Shown in pieces: positions 36,310 through 46,300 of a stretch of 64,000 nucleotides of DNA. The DNA is from Selenomonas sputigena (GTDB lineage Bacteria > Bacillota > Negativicutes > Selenomonadales > Selenomonadaceae), in contig NZ_CP110383.1 in NCBI RefSeq assembly GCF_026015965.1, forward strand, positions 1,243,501 to 1,307,500, read 5' to 3'. The first letter of the stretch is position 1. Every line of letters starts with the position of its first letter. Below the pieces are notes generated by a model. That model searched no databases and had not been told where the DNA came from. It saw nothing but the letters and a program-made list of their open reading frames with translations. Position numbers and translations under genes: made by a program.

Positions 36310-37062
36310 TCAAGCCGTAAGGCCGCCGTCCACGCTCCACGCCGCGCCCGTCACGAAGGAAGCGGCATCGGAGGTCAGAAAAAAAATAATATCGGCGACT
36401 TCTTCCGCCCGCGCGATACGACCGAGCGGATAGACGCCCGACATCTGCCGCAGAGCCTCTTCACGGTCAGGAGCATCCTGCAGCTGCGCCTCCGTCATCG
36501 GTGTCGCAACATCTCCGGGGCACACGCAGTTCACGCGCACGCCGAAAGGCGCGAGTTCCAAGGCCAGAGATTTTGTGAAGAGCGTCACGGCGCCCTTCGA
36601 TGCGCAGTAGGCCGTGCACAGGAAATTGCCGTGAATCCCCGCGTCAGACGAAAGATTGACAATGCTGCCGCGACTCTCCTTCAAGGGCGCAAGCGCCGCC
36701 TGTGTTGTGAAAAAGGTGCCCTTGACGTTCGTGTCCATGACGTCCTCGAATTCCTCTTCTGTCAATTCTTCCAACGCGCGTTCCAAATAGATCCCTGCCG
36801 AATTCACGAGAACATCGAGTCGCGAAAAGCGTTCGCACACCGCACCCACGAGCCGCCTCGCCTCATCGGCGCGGCGCAGGTCGGCGGCGAAGAACGCGGC
36901 GCGCCCATCGAGCGCCAATTCACCTAACGAAGCGAGCGCCGCCTCGCCGCGCGTCGCCGAGCGCCCCGCCAGAGCGACCGTGCTGCCCGCCTGCAGGAAA
37001 AGACGCGCCGCCGCAAGGCCGATGCCCGACGTGCCGCCCGTAAGAAGAACAACGCGATTCAT
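36310..37062 (-). CDS. Short-chain dehydrogenase/reductase (FabG-like)
   Basis: The 250-residue protein is a classical SDR: cofactor motif TGGTSGIG (residues 8-15), NSAG near 88, catalytic Ser with YCASK (Tyr and Lys present) and the C-terminal FVTGAAWSVDGG. It closely resembles 3-oxoacyl-ACP reductase and glucose-1-dehydrogenase-like enzymes; the substrate is open. The ATG follows GAGAGGTGG. It stands between hup with its terminator and the glycosyltransferase gene. Confidence 0.85.
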   Translation of the reverse strand: MNRVVLLTGGTSGIGLAAARLFLQAGSTVALAGRSATRGEAALASLGELALDGRAAFFAADLRRADEARRLVGAVCERFSRLDVLVNSAGIYLERALEELTEEEFEDVMDTNVKGTFFTTQAALAPLKESRGSIVNLSSDAGIHGNFLCTAYCASKGAVTLFTKSLALELAPFGVRVNCVCPGDVATPMTEAQLQDAPDREEALRQMSGVYPLGRIARAEEVADIIFFLTSDAASFVTGAAWSVDGGLTA

Positions 37063-37096
37063 GCGAACCACCTCTCGAAAACTGCAAAATGCTACG

Positions 37097-37122
37097 AAAA
37101 AAGGCTGGGTAAAAACCCAGCC
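37097..37122 (-). terminator. Terminator of hup
   Basis: Perfect 7-bp arms GGCTGGG/CCCAGCC with a 6-base loop are followed on the minus strand by six T. It lies 18 bp past the hup stop. Confidence 0.9.
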
Positions 37123-37140
37123 CTCGGAGAGCCACCGTGC

Positions 37141-37419
37141 TCACTTGTTGTTGACAGCATCCTTCAATGCCTTGCCAGCCTTGAAAACAGGATTCCTCGA
37201 AGCGGCAATCTTGATTTCCTTGCCCGTCTGCGGATTGCGGCCGGTACGGGCAGCGCGATCCTTGACCTCGAACGTACCGAAACCGATGAGCTGAACCTTG
37301 TCGCCCTCGACAAGAGCCTCTTCAACGCTCTCGATGACTGCGCTCAGAGCCTTTTCGGCATCCTTCTTCGACAGCCCTGCTTTTTCCGCTACATTAGCCA
37401 CTAATTCCGTTTTGTTCAC
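37141..37419 (-). CDS. hup: DNA-binding protein HU
   Basis: The 92-residue protein matches HU throughout: [46 protein letters not shown] and [19 protein letters not shown]. It compacts and bends DNA. AAGGAGG precedes the ATG. In clostridia hup also lies next to yabN, as here. Confidence 0.99.
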   Translation of the reverse strand: MNKTELVANVAEKAGLSKKDAEKALSAVIESVEEALVEGDKVQLIGFGTFEVKDRAARTGRNPQTGKEIKIAASRNPVFKAGKALKDAVNNK

Positions 37420-37539
37420 GTTTGTAGCCTCCTTTTGAATTTGTTACGCTACTTTTATTCGCTGTAGTTGCCTAGAATCCTCTTTCTCACAACGAAAAAA
37501 GTGCAAAAAAACTTGAAAAACCGCCTTCCGTAGGCTTTT

Positions 37540-38235
37540 TTAATCATCCTGGAAGCTACCGTGAGGAATGAAAAGACTCGTCAGATGATCCGTATCCGTC
37601 TGTCGATCGATTTCATAGAGCGGCATCGGGCGCACGGATTCATCGGGCAGCGCAATATTGTGCAGATAGATGACTTCCTTCTCGTCATTCATTCGCTCCA
37701 TCAAGGCGAGTTTCAACTCAGAAGCAATCTCGCGGCTGTAGACCTGCGTGAAGAGCACACCTGTCGGAAAACGGAAGGGCATGCTCTCCGCATCCGATGC
37801 ATCGAGGATCATAAGACCCTCGACGGGATCGATGCCGAGACTGCCGTAGAGCGTCTCAACGAAGCTCATGCCCGGCAGAATAGAAAGCTCCAATCCTTCC
37901 TTCGCGCACAAATCACGCAAAAAGAGAACCGTTCGTTCCGCCACAAAGGGACTGCCGGGTACGGCATAGACGATCTCCTCGCCTGCACGCGCCCTTGCAG
38001 TGAGATCTTCCGCAATCGCATGGTAGAGCGCCTCGAAGCTTTGCGCCTTTTCATACCAGGAATCGTAGCTCATGAAAGGAACGCCGCGCCTCTTAAGTTC
38101 CGCCACGGATGGATGAACTGCCGTGCGCAGGAGAAGGCTTCGCCCGCTCGTCACCGCCTCCATGCTTTCAAGCGTGATAAGCCCGAAGCGTCCGGGGCCA
38201 AGTCCCACGACCGTAATGCTTCCTACGTCTTTCAT
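37540..38235 (-). CDS. YabN-like tetrapyrrole (SAM) methylase domain, without MazG
   Basis: The 231-residue protein is a SAM-dependent methylase of the tetrapyrrole class: ITVVGLGPGRFGLITLES, YAVPGSPFVAERTV and SILPGMSFVETLYGSLGIDP. These match the N-terminal half of Firmicute YabN. In Bacillus the protein continues with a MazG nucleotide pyrophosphohydrolase domain; here it stops, and the 120 bp before hup hold no MazG-like frame. Its place next to spoVB and hup is conserved. The reaction is unknown. Confidence 0.85.
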   Translation of the reverse strand: MKDVGSITVVGLGPGRFGLITLESMEAVTSGRSLLLRTAVHPSVAELKRRGVPFMSYDSWYEKAQSFEALYHAIAEDLTARARAGEEIVYAVPGSPFVAERTVLFLRDLCAKEGLELSILPGMSFVETLYGSLGIDPVEGLMILDASDAESMPFRFPTGVLFTQVYSREIASELKLALMERMNDEKEVIYLHNIALPDESVRPMPLYEIDRQTDTDHLTSLFIPHGSFQDD

Positions 38236-38311
38236 ATATGCCTGCCTCCTCTCATACCATAAAATAGAAAAAGACTTCTAAGCGAAATACCCAGAAGCCT
38301 TAAAATCTCTA

Positions 38312-38398
38312 TGGTGCCGAAGGCCGGACTCGAACCGGCACGTAGGTAACTACGCTTGATTTTGAGTCAAGTGCGTCTGCCAATTCCGCCACTTCGGC
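38312..38398 (-). tRNA. tRNA-Leu (anticodon CAA)
   Basis: The 87-base gene starts GCCGAAG and ends CTTCGGC-A-CCA, so CCA is encoded. It has the D-arm TGGCGGAATTGGCAGACGC, the anticodon loop CTCAAAA with CAA, a long class II variable arm and the T-arm GGTTCGAGTCC. It reads UUG. Confidence 0.97.
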
Positions 38399-38520
38399 AC
38401 ATGATGCAACAACAGAAAAAATGATACCATTCCCTTGAGGTTTTGTCAATAGGAGCGTAAAGAGTTTTTGAGTGGCTGCCGTGTTGCGAATTTACGTTGC
38501 GAATGTACGCTTCACAAACT

Positions 38521-39393
38521 TCAGATGAAAAGCTCGATTGCACTAGGTACAACCTCGACGTGCATGGGAAGAGGCGGCCCCTGCTCACCGTCCACATCAC
38601 TCAAAAGCGGCGCATCCGCCGCGATGCGAAACTCACTTGCCTGCAGATACAGCACATTCTTCTCTGAGATTCCCCTGCCCGAGACAATCTCCGCCGTCAG
38701 AGCGACGAGTTCCGGCAGACTGCACTTCTTCACGAGCAGCAAATCAAACTTACCATCATTGATGCTCGCATGCGTCGCTACGTTATTGAAACTGCCGACG
38801 ATACCGCTGTTGGCAATGACGAAGAGGAAGCCCTCTTCCTCGCGCATCTCGCCATCCGCCTCGATGGAAAACTTCACCGAACGGAACTTCGGCAGTTCGC
38901 TGATGCCCTTCAGGTAGTACGCCATCTTGCCCAGCGTATTCTTCAGCCGCACATCGACCTCATGTGCGATATTTGTCATGACGCCGGCGCTCGCGACGTT
39001 GATAAAGTATTCTTCCCCGATGCGCCCGAGATCAACGCGCATCGTCTTGTGCGCGAGGATGCGCTCGATATACGCTTCCAAGCCATCTGCAAGACCGAGG
39101 TACGTCGCAAAATCGTTCGACGTGCCGCTGCCGATGATCGCGAGGGGAACCGCAAGTTTTTCACGCACGATCACGTTGACGACTTCATGCACTGTGCCGT
39201 CACCGCCCGCGACAAGCACACCCTCGGCCTCAGATTCCCGCACATAGAGCGCAAGATTCGTAAGTTCGCGATCCGTGCGGTAGAGGATAAGCATGCAGCC
39301 GAGTGTCTGGAAGCGCCAGATCATCTCATCGAGCCGCTGCTTGAACGATGCATTGCCCGAGACAGGATTATAGACCAGCAGAAACTTTCTCAT
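38521..39393 (-). CDS. Diacylglycerol kinase-type lipid kinase (YegS/DgkB-like)
   Basis: The 290-residue protein begins FLLVYNPVSGNASFKQRL and has the catalytic-domain motif VAGGDGTVHEV (about 63-73) and GSGTSNDFA. It belongs to the DAGKc family that phosphorylates diacylglycerol or related lipids. The ATG overlaps the spoVB-like stop (ATGA), so the two are co-translated. The ATP and Mg sites look intact. Confidence 0.88.
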   Translation of the reverse strand: MRKFLLVYNPVSGNASFKQRLDEMIWRFQTLGCMLILYRTDRELTNLALYVRESEAEGVLVAGGDGTVHEVVNVIVREKLAVPLAIIGSGTSNDFATYLGLADGLEAYIERILAHKTMRVDLGRIGEEYFINVASAGVMTNIAHEVDVRLKNTLGKMAYYLKGISELPKFRSVKFSIEADGEMREEEGFLFVIANSGIVGSFNNVATHASINDGKFDLLLVKKCSLPELVALTAEIVSGRGISEKNVLYLQASEFRIAADAPLLSDVDGEQGPPLPMHVEVVPSAIELFI

Positions 39394-41057
39394 CCCTTCG
39401 CCCCCTCAACGCTGCGGAAAATGCCAATGCGGCGCAAAAAACGAATGCTCAAAGAGCCGATAAACGGAATGCGCGCCATATCCTCTTCGAGCAGTCCGCG
39501 CACGAGAATCAGCGCCGCGACGTAGACGATGACGCCGACGAACACCGAGCCGAAGGTCGCCACGGCATTGACGGCGAGCGTGCTCATGACAAAGCTGTAG
39601 AAGAGATACACAGCGCCCGCCATGAAGGCAGCCGCCGCCATCGTCTTAAAGAGCTGCAGCAGCTCCATGCGATAGCCGATATAACGCCAGATGAAGTAAA
39701 GGTTAATGACAGCGGCAACCCCCATATCCGCCGCCGTCGCCCAAGCCGCGCCCATGATGCCGAGCCAAGGGATCGCTGTCAAGATCCAGTTGAGGGCGAC
39801 CTTGACGGCAGCGGCAAGAATCATGTTGATCATCGGAATCTTCGGATGCCCGAGTCCTTGCAGAACCGCCGTCGACACCTGATGCAGGCCGAGGAGCACG
39901 ATGGAAAACGACGAGACGAGCACGGCGGGACCCGCGCCCGGCGCATTGTAAATGAGCGTCGAGATTGGCGTCGCGAGCACGAACACGACGACGAATGCAG
40001 GAAAGCAAACGAAGTTCGATATGCGCACGGCGGCTGCCGTTTGATTGTAGACGCGCTGCGTGTCCTTCAAGGCTCGCGCCTCCGAAATCGCCGGCACGAT
40101 GCTCACCGCCAAGGACGCCGTGAGGATTGTCGCGAGATTGACGAGCGGCACCGCCATGCCCGTGAGATAGCCGAACAACTCCGTCGCCTGCGGCACCGTA
40201 TAGCCCGCGACCTCAAGACGCTGCGGCACGATCAAAAGGTCGAGGTTCGACACGATCGGCAGCATGATGCTCGCCGCTGACACGGGCAAGGCGAGTGAGA
40301 AGATACGTCGGACGATCGCCCCGAGAGGCGCCGGCGCTTTCCCCGGCGGTGGCGCAAGATTCGGGCCGTACTCACGCTCAATGTCCTTGTCCAGCTTCCA
40401 ATGATAGTAGACGAGCACGAGAAGTCCGCCGATAGCGCCGGCAAACGCGCCGAGGCTCGCGCCCGCCGCCGCATAGTCGAGTCCCATCGGCAGGAGAAGG
40501 CTCGCGAAGAGCACCATCGTGAGCACGCGGAAGATCTGCTCGACAATCTGCGAGACCGCCGTCGGCGTCATGCGCTGCCAGCCTTGCAGATAGCCGCGTG
40601 AGCTCGCGAGCAAGGTCACGAAGAAAATCGTCGGCGAGAGCGCCACGACTGCCATATAGGCGCGCGGGTCACGAATGAACTGCCACTCGATGAGCCAGCC
40701 TGCGCCAAAATATGTCAAAAGGGAAAACAAAAGCCCCGTAAAAACCATCAAGGTCATGGATATGCGGAATACGCGCCGTGCGCCGAAAACGTCCTTCAAA
40801 GCGACACGCTCCGCCGTGATGATCGATATGGCGACAGGCACGCCCGCCTGCGAAATGCTCATGGCGAAAAAATAAATCGGGAAAGCCATCTGATAAAGCC
40901 CGATGCCCTCGCCGCCCAAGATGCGCGAAACGAAGATCCAATTCAAGGAACCGATGACCTTTACGACGAAGCTTGCCACCGTCAAGATCAAAGTCCCCTT
41001 GAGGAAACTCTCCGCTTTGCTCTTGCCTGTAGATTTTTGACTGCTGATACGAAACAC
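39390..41057 (-). CDS. SpoVB/MurJ-type polysaccharide flippase
   Basis: The 555-residue MOP-superfamily protein has about 14 membrane helices, beginning FLKGTLILTVASFVVKVIGSLNWIFVSRILG, which is typical of SpoVB/YkvU flippases. It should flip lipid-linked wall or glycan precursors. It lies where spoVB lies in Bacillus (after mfd, before yabN), although the organism shows no sporulation genes here. It overlaps the lipid kinase start. Confidence 0.88.
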   Translation of the reverse strand: MFRISSQKSTGKSKAESFLKGTLILTVASFVVKVIGSLNWIFVSRILGGEGIGLYQMAFPIYFFAMSISQAGVPVAISIITAERVALKDVFGARRVFRISMTLMVFTGLLFSLLTYFGAGWLIEWQFIRDPRAYMAVVALSPTIFFVTLLASSRGYLQGWQRMTPTAVSQIVEQIFRVLTMVLFASLLLPMGLDYAAAGASLGAFAGAIGGLLVLVYYHWKLDKDIEREYGPNLAPPPGKAPAPLGAIVRRIFSLALPVSAASIMLPIVSNLDLLIVPQRLEVAGYTVPQATELFGYLTGMAVPLVNLATILTASLAVSIVPAISEARALKDTQRVYNQTAAAVRISNFVCFPAFVVVFVLATPISTLIYNAPGAGPAVLVSSFSIVLLGLHQVSTAVLQGLGHPKIPMINMILAAAVKVALNWILTAIPWLGIMGAAWATAADMGVAAVINLYFIWRYIGYRMELLQLFKTMAAAAFMAGAVYLFYSFVMSTLAVNAVATFGSVFVGVIVYVAALILVRGLLEEDMARIPFIGSLSIRFLRRIGIFRSVEGAKG

Positions 41058-41120
41058 CGCCTAACTGCCCAATTCCCCTCTTCGCTTCTTCCCTGCAATC
41101 CGAGATATGAAAAAGCCGCT

Positions 41121-41149
41121 TTGCAAAAATGTACGAATTTCTATATAAT
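41121..41149 (+). promoter_or_regulatory. Promoter of the DUF4931 gene
   Basis: TTGCAA (41121-41126) and TATAAT (41144-41149) are 17 bp apart. The leader of about 100 bases shows no riboswitch I recognise. Confidence 0.8.
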
Positions 41150-41258
41150 AAGGGGAATGATGCATCTTCTGCACCCTAAGGCTCAACGTAGGAATTATAC
41201 CATTTCTGCCGGAAATATACTAGGTCGATTTTGTTACAAAACTTGAGGTGTCTTCTCT

Positions 41259-42026
41259 ATGGAAATCAATCTCATCGGTTTCAATACGACGCTCGGCAAG
41301 AAAAAGCCGGAAAATATCATCAACAAGACCGCCCCATGTCCTTTCTGTGACCGTGAAAATCTCTCGGGCATCGTCGATACAGACGGCGACCTCGTGCTGC
41401 TCAAGAACAAGTACAACGTCATCGAAGACGCCGACCAGTTCGTTCTCATTGAGAGCAAAATCTGTCACTCCGACATGCCCGACTATTCCGCCGAGCACAT
41501 GCACCGCCTCATTCGTTTCGGCGTGCATCACTGGCAGAAGATGCAGAATTCGGGAAAGTACGAGGCCGTCATCTTCTTCAAGAATTTCGGTCCACTCTCG
41601 GGCGGTACGCTGCGTCACCCCCACATGCAGATCGTCGGCTTCCACTCGCTCAACGAAAACCTGACCTTCGACCCCCTGGAATTCGAGGGACTGACCATAC
41701 ACGAGGAAAACGACGTCGACTTCAACATCGCGACATGCCCGCGCATCGGCTTCAGCGAATTCAATGTCGTCCCCAAGACGAACGAACCTCTGGACACCGT
41801 AGCCGACGACATACAGATTGCCGTCGACTATCTCATGCACCACTTCAACAAGCGATGCAACAGTTACAACATCTTCTTTTACCAGGAGAACGGCATCCTA
41901 CGTGCCAAAATCATGCCGAGATTCGCTACCTCCCCCCTCTTCATCGGCTACAACATCCGCTTTCGTCCGAGCAACTTGGAGGATTTGCGGAACAATGTGC
42001 GAAAGATTTATTTCGATCGGAAGTAG
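41259..42026 (+). CDS. DUF4931 protein, GalT/HIT-like nucleotidyltransferase fold
   Basis: The 255-residue protein resembles galactose-1-phosphate uridylyltransferase: an N-terminal CPFC (residues 27-30) and the catalytic HPHMQ (about 119-123), like the HxHxQ of GalT. It fits the DUF4931 family, whose substrate is unknown. Both key features are intact, so it is likely an active nucleotidyl transferase or hydrolase. It is on the plus strand, diverging from the SpoVB-like gene. It has backbone-like GC content, unlike the genes after it. Confidence 0.8.
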   Translation: MEINLIGFNTTLGKKKPENIINKTAPCPFCDRENLSGIVDTDGDLVLLKNKYNVIEDADQFVLIESKICHSDMPDYSAEHMHRLIRFGVHHWQKMQNSGKYEAVIFFKNFGPLSGGTLRHPHMQIVGFHSLNENLTFDPLEFEGLTIHEENDVDFNIATCPRIGFSEFNVVPKTNEPLDTVADDIQIAVDYLMHHFNKRCNSYNIFFYQENGILRAKIMPRFATSPLFIGYNIRFRPSNLEDLRNNVRKIYFDRK

Positions 42027-42190
42027 TATGATGGCAGAAATGCCACCTGGACAAAGCAAAGGATCCATCGAAGAGATTTCTATGAAACTTTGCATCACAA
42101 TCAAAAAAATTAGCACGGAGCAATAAAGAAAAGAAGGGATGATCCATAAAATACGCTATTTATCTTTATTTTCTTTGGGCAGCTGGGAAA

Positions 42191-42571
42191 ATGGCATATT
42201 TCTATTACTATAAGAAATTTGAAAGAAAATACAGCTATCGGAAATGGTATGTATTCAGCCATTGGTTTTCCTGCCTCATGCTTGCCGTTTCATGCTTTTG
42301 TATGGCTCTGTGCTTTGATGCTTGGAACGAAGGGATACAGCGCACAAAATTCTTTTGGATGGCACCCAGTATATTTACCTTTATATTGGGTGCGGTCTTC
42401 TTCTTTGAATCAAAGATCGTTTTAGAAGAAGAGAAGTTTCATCATGGGAATTATCCTTTAGAAACTTTATCTAATTATCGGTATAGATACTGGATACGAC
42501 TGAGAAGTATTTTAGCTTTATTGAGTGCGGGTTTAATGGGCGGATATATATTTTTTACTTTTGGTATCTAA
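42191..42571 (+). CDS. Small membrane protein of the AT-rich island, unknown
   Basis: The 126-residue protein has three likely membrane helices (about 24-43, 55-72 and 106-124) with aromatic basic ends (YYYKKFERKYSYRKWY). I do not recognise it. The ATG has only a weak ribosome site. An in-frame ATA at 42146 lies behind GAAGGGATGATCC and would add 15 residues (KYAIYLYFLWAAGK) and lengthen the hydrophobic N-terminus; use of ATA would be exceptional. Low GC and unusual codons point to recent acquisition. Confidence 0.55.
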   Translation: MAYFYYYKKFERKYSYRKWYVFSHWFSCLMLAVSCFCMALCFDAWNEGIQRTKFFWMAPSIFTFILGAVFFFESKIVLEEEKFHHGNYPLETLSNYRYRYWIRLRSILALLSAGLMGGYIFFTFGI

Positions 42572-42911
42572 CGATCATGCAGAACCAGGAAACCTGCGAA
42601 GGGAAGAACCGCCTCAGCACAGGGACGTTCTCTTTCAACAATTTGGAGAACGATGCCGACTACAGTGCCAAAAGTGAACGAAATAGCAAAAACCCAGCAT
42701 TAGTAGCACAAATTCCTCCGGTACTCCTAAGCGAACTCTTTTCAACTTCAACCGTGTGGATTCCTAAAACAAGCCGCAAAGTTGGGAAGGACAACAAGAA
42801 CGCTCTTCGTCTTCTTGGCTCCAGGCGGCGCAACAGCCAGTTCACAGAATCCTACCTCCATAGAGTATGATCTTTCGGAATAACACCAATACATTAAGGA
42901 GGCTAATATGC
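42572..42911 (+). other. Gene-poor stretch inside the AT-rich island
   Basis: A frame of 97 codons (42577-42870) is open, but it has no ribosome site, an unlikely composition and no recognisable family, so I do not call it a gene. On the other strand short protein-like pieces are interrupted by stops. It may be the decayed remnant of a mobile element or gene. The stretch just before 42912 holds AAGGAGG for the next gene. Confidence 0.4.
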
Positions 42912-43361
42912 GTGAATAAATTGGACTGGTATGATTTTGCTCTAGGATATCTTATCCGGGCACACTATGATGTCATAAAGGCTACACTCACAATAAATGT
43001 TGATGTACCACGAACAATTGATCATCCAAAACATCAAGAAGCAAAATGCTTTGAGGAAACTTTTGCCAATGTCAATCTAACATTTAAAGAGGTACGGTAT
43101 CTCAAAAATATTGTAAGCTCCAATATGACATCAGATCCAAACGAAGATGCGGGTGATACTGAACAGATCGTATATGCACCTGCCTCAGAGGATTGTTTGA
43201 ACGCCCTAGGGTTTAAAGATAAAAAAATTCAGCTAGACTACGGAGATGGCACGAACGCCAGTCTCTTTTGGAAAAAAGAGCCTTTAATGTACACTAAATT
43301 TGAAACAGCAGAAACGATTTTTCATATAATTTTTTGTGAATTAGATATAGTAGAACTCTGA
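42912..43361 (+). CDS. Orphan cytosolic protein of the AT-rich island, unknown
   Basis: The 149-residue acidic protein starts at a GTG nine bases after AAGGAGG and begins NKLDWYDFALGYLIRAHYDVI. No signal peptide, membrane helix or catalytic motif is seen; the C-terminus is rich in aromatic residues (FETAETIFHIIF). I do not recognise a family; size and composition would suit an immunity-type protein, which is a guess. Codon use is AT-rich unlike the neighbours. It runs toward mfd and ends 34 bp from its stop. Confidence 0.6.
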   Translation: MNKLDWYDFALGYLIRAHYDVIKATLTINVDVPRTIDHPKHQEAKCFEETFANVNLTFKEVRYLKNIVSSNMTSDPNEDAGDTEQIVYAPASEDCLNALGFKDKKIQLDYGDGTNASLFWKKEPLMYTKFETAETIFHIIFCELDIVEL

Positions 43362-43395
43362 TTGCTACAACATATCGCATCATCGACTACAGCAA

Positions 43396-46300
43396 CTACG
43401 ACCGGATGAGCCGACAGGAGTTGGCCGTCGCGCCCTTCGCCGAGAAAGCGTCCTGCTCGCCCTTCAGCAGCATCAGGACGCGCGTGATGAAATTCGCGAT
43501 GTTCTTCTTGTACTGCGCGGCCAGACGTATGCGAAGCATCTGCTGCGGCGGCGGGAGCATCTTGGCGTTCCTGCCGAAGAGGCCGAGGAGCTTCAACAGC
43601 CCATCGGGATCGAGTGTCGGTTTATCGACGAAAGAGATTTCCAAGAACATCGGCTTTTCCACGACGGAACGTATGCCAAGTTCTCGCGCGTAATTGCGTA
43701 TGCGTGCAACTTCCAGCAAACGCAGCACGACGGGCGTCGGCTCGCCGAAGCGATCGATCAATTCGTCAAGCAGTTCCTGTATCTCCGCATTCTTGCGAAT
43801 CGCTGCAATGCGCTGGTAAATCTCGATCTTGTGCATGGGATCGCTGATGTATTCACCGTCGAGGTAGGCTTCCGTCTCAATGTCGACGACAGGCTCAAGC
43901 TTCTCTTCAGGCGGCTTTCCCGTGCGCCTCTCCTCGATCGCCTCGTCAAGAAGCTTCGAGTACATCTCGAAGCCGACGCTCGCGATGTGGCCGTGCTGCT
44001 CCGCACCAAGGAGGTTGCCCGCGCCACGGATCTCAAGGTCGCGCATGGCGATCTTGAAGCCCGCGCCCAGTTCGGCAAACTCCTTCATCGCCTGCAGACG
44101 CTTTTCCGCCATCTCGGACAAGACCTTGTCGGCCTGATAAACGAAATAGGCAAACGCCATGTGATTCGATCGGCCGACGCGGCCGCGCATCTGATAGAGC
44201 TGCGACAGACCGAAACGATCGGCATTGTAAACGATGATCGTGTTCGCGTTCGCCACGTCGAGACCATTTTCCACGATGCTCGTCGCAAGCAGGATGTCGT
44301 AGCTCCCCTCGTAGAAATCGACCATGACGCGCTCCAAAAGCTCTTCCGCCATCTGCCCGTGCCCCGTCTGAATCCGCGCCTCAGGCACGAGTTCTTCGAG
44401 CCGTCGGCGCATGATGTCGATGCTCTCGACACGGTTGTAGACGAAGTAAACCTGCCCGCCGCGCCGAAGTTCACGTCGAATGGCATTTTTCAAGACGGCG
44501 TCGTTGTCCTCGATGACGTAGCTCTGCACGGGGAAGCGCTCGGCGGGCGGCGTCTCGATGATGCTCATGTCACGCGCTCCGACGAGCGACATGTGAAGCG
44601 TCCGCGGGATCGGTGTCGCCGAAAGCGTCAGCGCGTCTACGCCTGACGCAAGTTTCTTGATCTTCTCCTTCTGCTTGACGCCGAAACGCTGCTCCTCATC
44701 GACGATCAGAAGCCCGAGATCGGAAAAATGCACGCGCTTCTGATTCAGGATAGCGTGCGTGCCGATGAGCACGTCGACCTTGTTCGCCTCCAGACGCTCG
44801 ATCGTCGCCTTCTGCTCCTTCGCCGAGCGAAAGCGGCAAATGACGTCGACGCTCACGCCGAAATCGGCGAAGCGTGCGGAAAACGTCTGAAAGTGCTGCT
44901 GTGCGAGCACGGTCGTCGGCACGAGCACGGCTACCTGCTTATGATCCATGACCGCCTTGTAGGCGGCGCGGATCGCCACCTCCGTCTTGCCGAAGCCGAC
45001 ATCGCCGCAGAGCAGTCGATCCATCGGCTCGGGCTTTTCCATATCCGCCTTGATCTCCTCAATGGCGCGGCGCTGGTCGGGCGTCTCCTCATAAGGGAAG
45101 GCGTCCTCGAACTCCCGCTGCCACGGCGTATCGGGGGAAAAGGCGAATCCCTTCGCCGCGCGGCGCTTCGCGTAGAGCGCGATGAGTTCATCAGCGATGT
45201 CCTCGACGGAAGCACGCGCGCGCGCCTTCGCCTTGACCCATTCCGTGCCGCCCATGCGGTGCAGCCGCGGCGTCTCACCCTCCGAACCGATGTACTTCTG
45301 CAGGAGTCCCACCTGATCGGTCGGCACGAAGAGCTTGTCGTCGCCGCCGTACTTGATGTGCAGATAGTCCTTCTTGATGCCACCCACATCGAGCGTTTCA
45401 ACACCCAGATACTTGCCGACGCCATGATTCACATGGACGACGTAATCGCCGACGTTGATCTCGCGAAAGTGCGAAATGCGCTCTTCCTTCGACGCTTTCT
45501 GCGCGAGTTTCTTTTTCTGCCTGCCGAAGACGTCCTTTTCGGATACGACGACGAGTCGCGCTCCGGGCAATTCGAAGCCATTCGAGAGCGTGCCCACCAC
45601 GATGTTCAGATAGGCGTCGCTCAAAGGCTCATCGCCCGCTGCGACGGCAGATGGTATGCGTGACTTCGCAAAAAGTTCGCGCAGGGAAGCAGCCTTTTCT
45701 GCCTCGCCGACGAGAAGGACGACGTGCTGCTTGTTGGAAAGCCAGTTTCGCGCCTCATTCTTCAAAAGATCCATCTGTCGTTGGAAGGGCGCGACTGCCT
45801 GCACAGCCAAGCTCACGAGACTGTCCGGCTCCGCGCCGTGAATCTTCTGCAGCATGAGAGCGGCGAAGAAGGTTGCATTGCCTTCGGCGCCCGCCACAAG
45901 TTCTTCCCATGAGAAAAGCTTCGCCCTCAGCTCGGGCGTCTCCTTGACGAGTTTTTGTGCACTTTCACGCGTGCGCAAGGGTTCGTCGAAAATGACGGCT
46001 CCCTCGCCCTCCAAGTAAGAGAGGAATGTCGCATCCTCGCCGGATTCCTCAGGGGTCGCGACGGGCAGTACCACCGCTGAAGGCACATTGCGCACGGAGC
46101 GCCGCGTCGCCGGATCAAACTCGCGCAAAGAATCGATCTCATCGTCGAAGAATTCCAGACGAAGAGGTAAGGACGCATTAAGCGGATAGATATCGACGAT
46201 ACCACCGCGCGCGCTGAACTGCCCGAGGGCGTCGACCTCGCCCGCCGCCTCGTAGCCAAGCTCGACGAGACGCGAAAGAAGCGTCTCGCGCGAGAGCGTC

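Noticed and set aside
42577-42870. 97-codon open frame in the AT-rich island
   Set aside because: No ribosome site, no plausible protein composition and no recognised relatives; the next gene has a clear start of its own.
42572-42911. Insertion sequence remnant
   Set aside because: Low GC and broken frames hint at it, but no transposase motif or terminal inverted repeats could be found, so it is only noted as possible.
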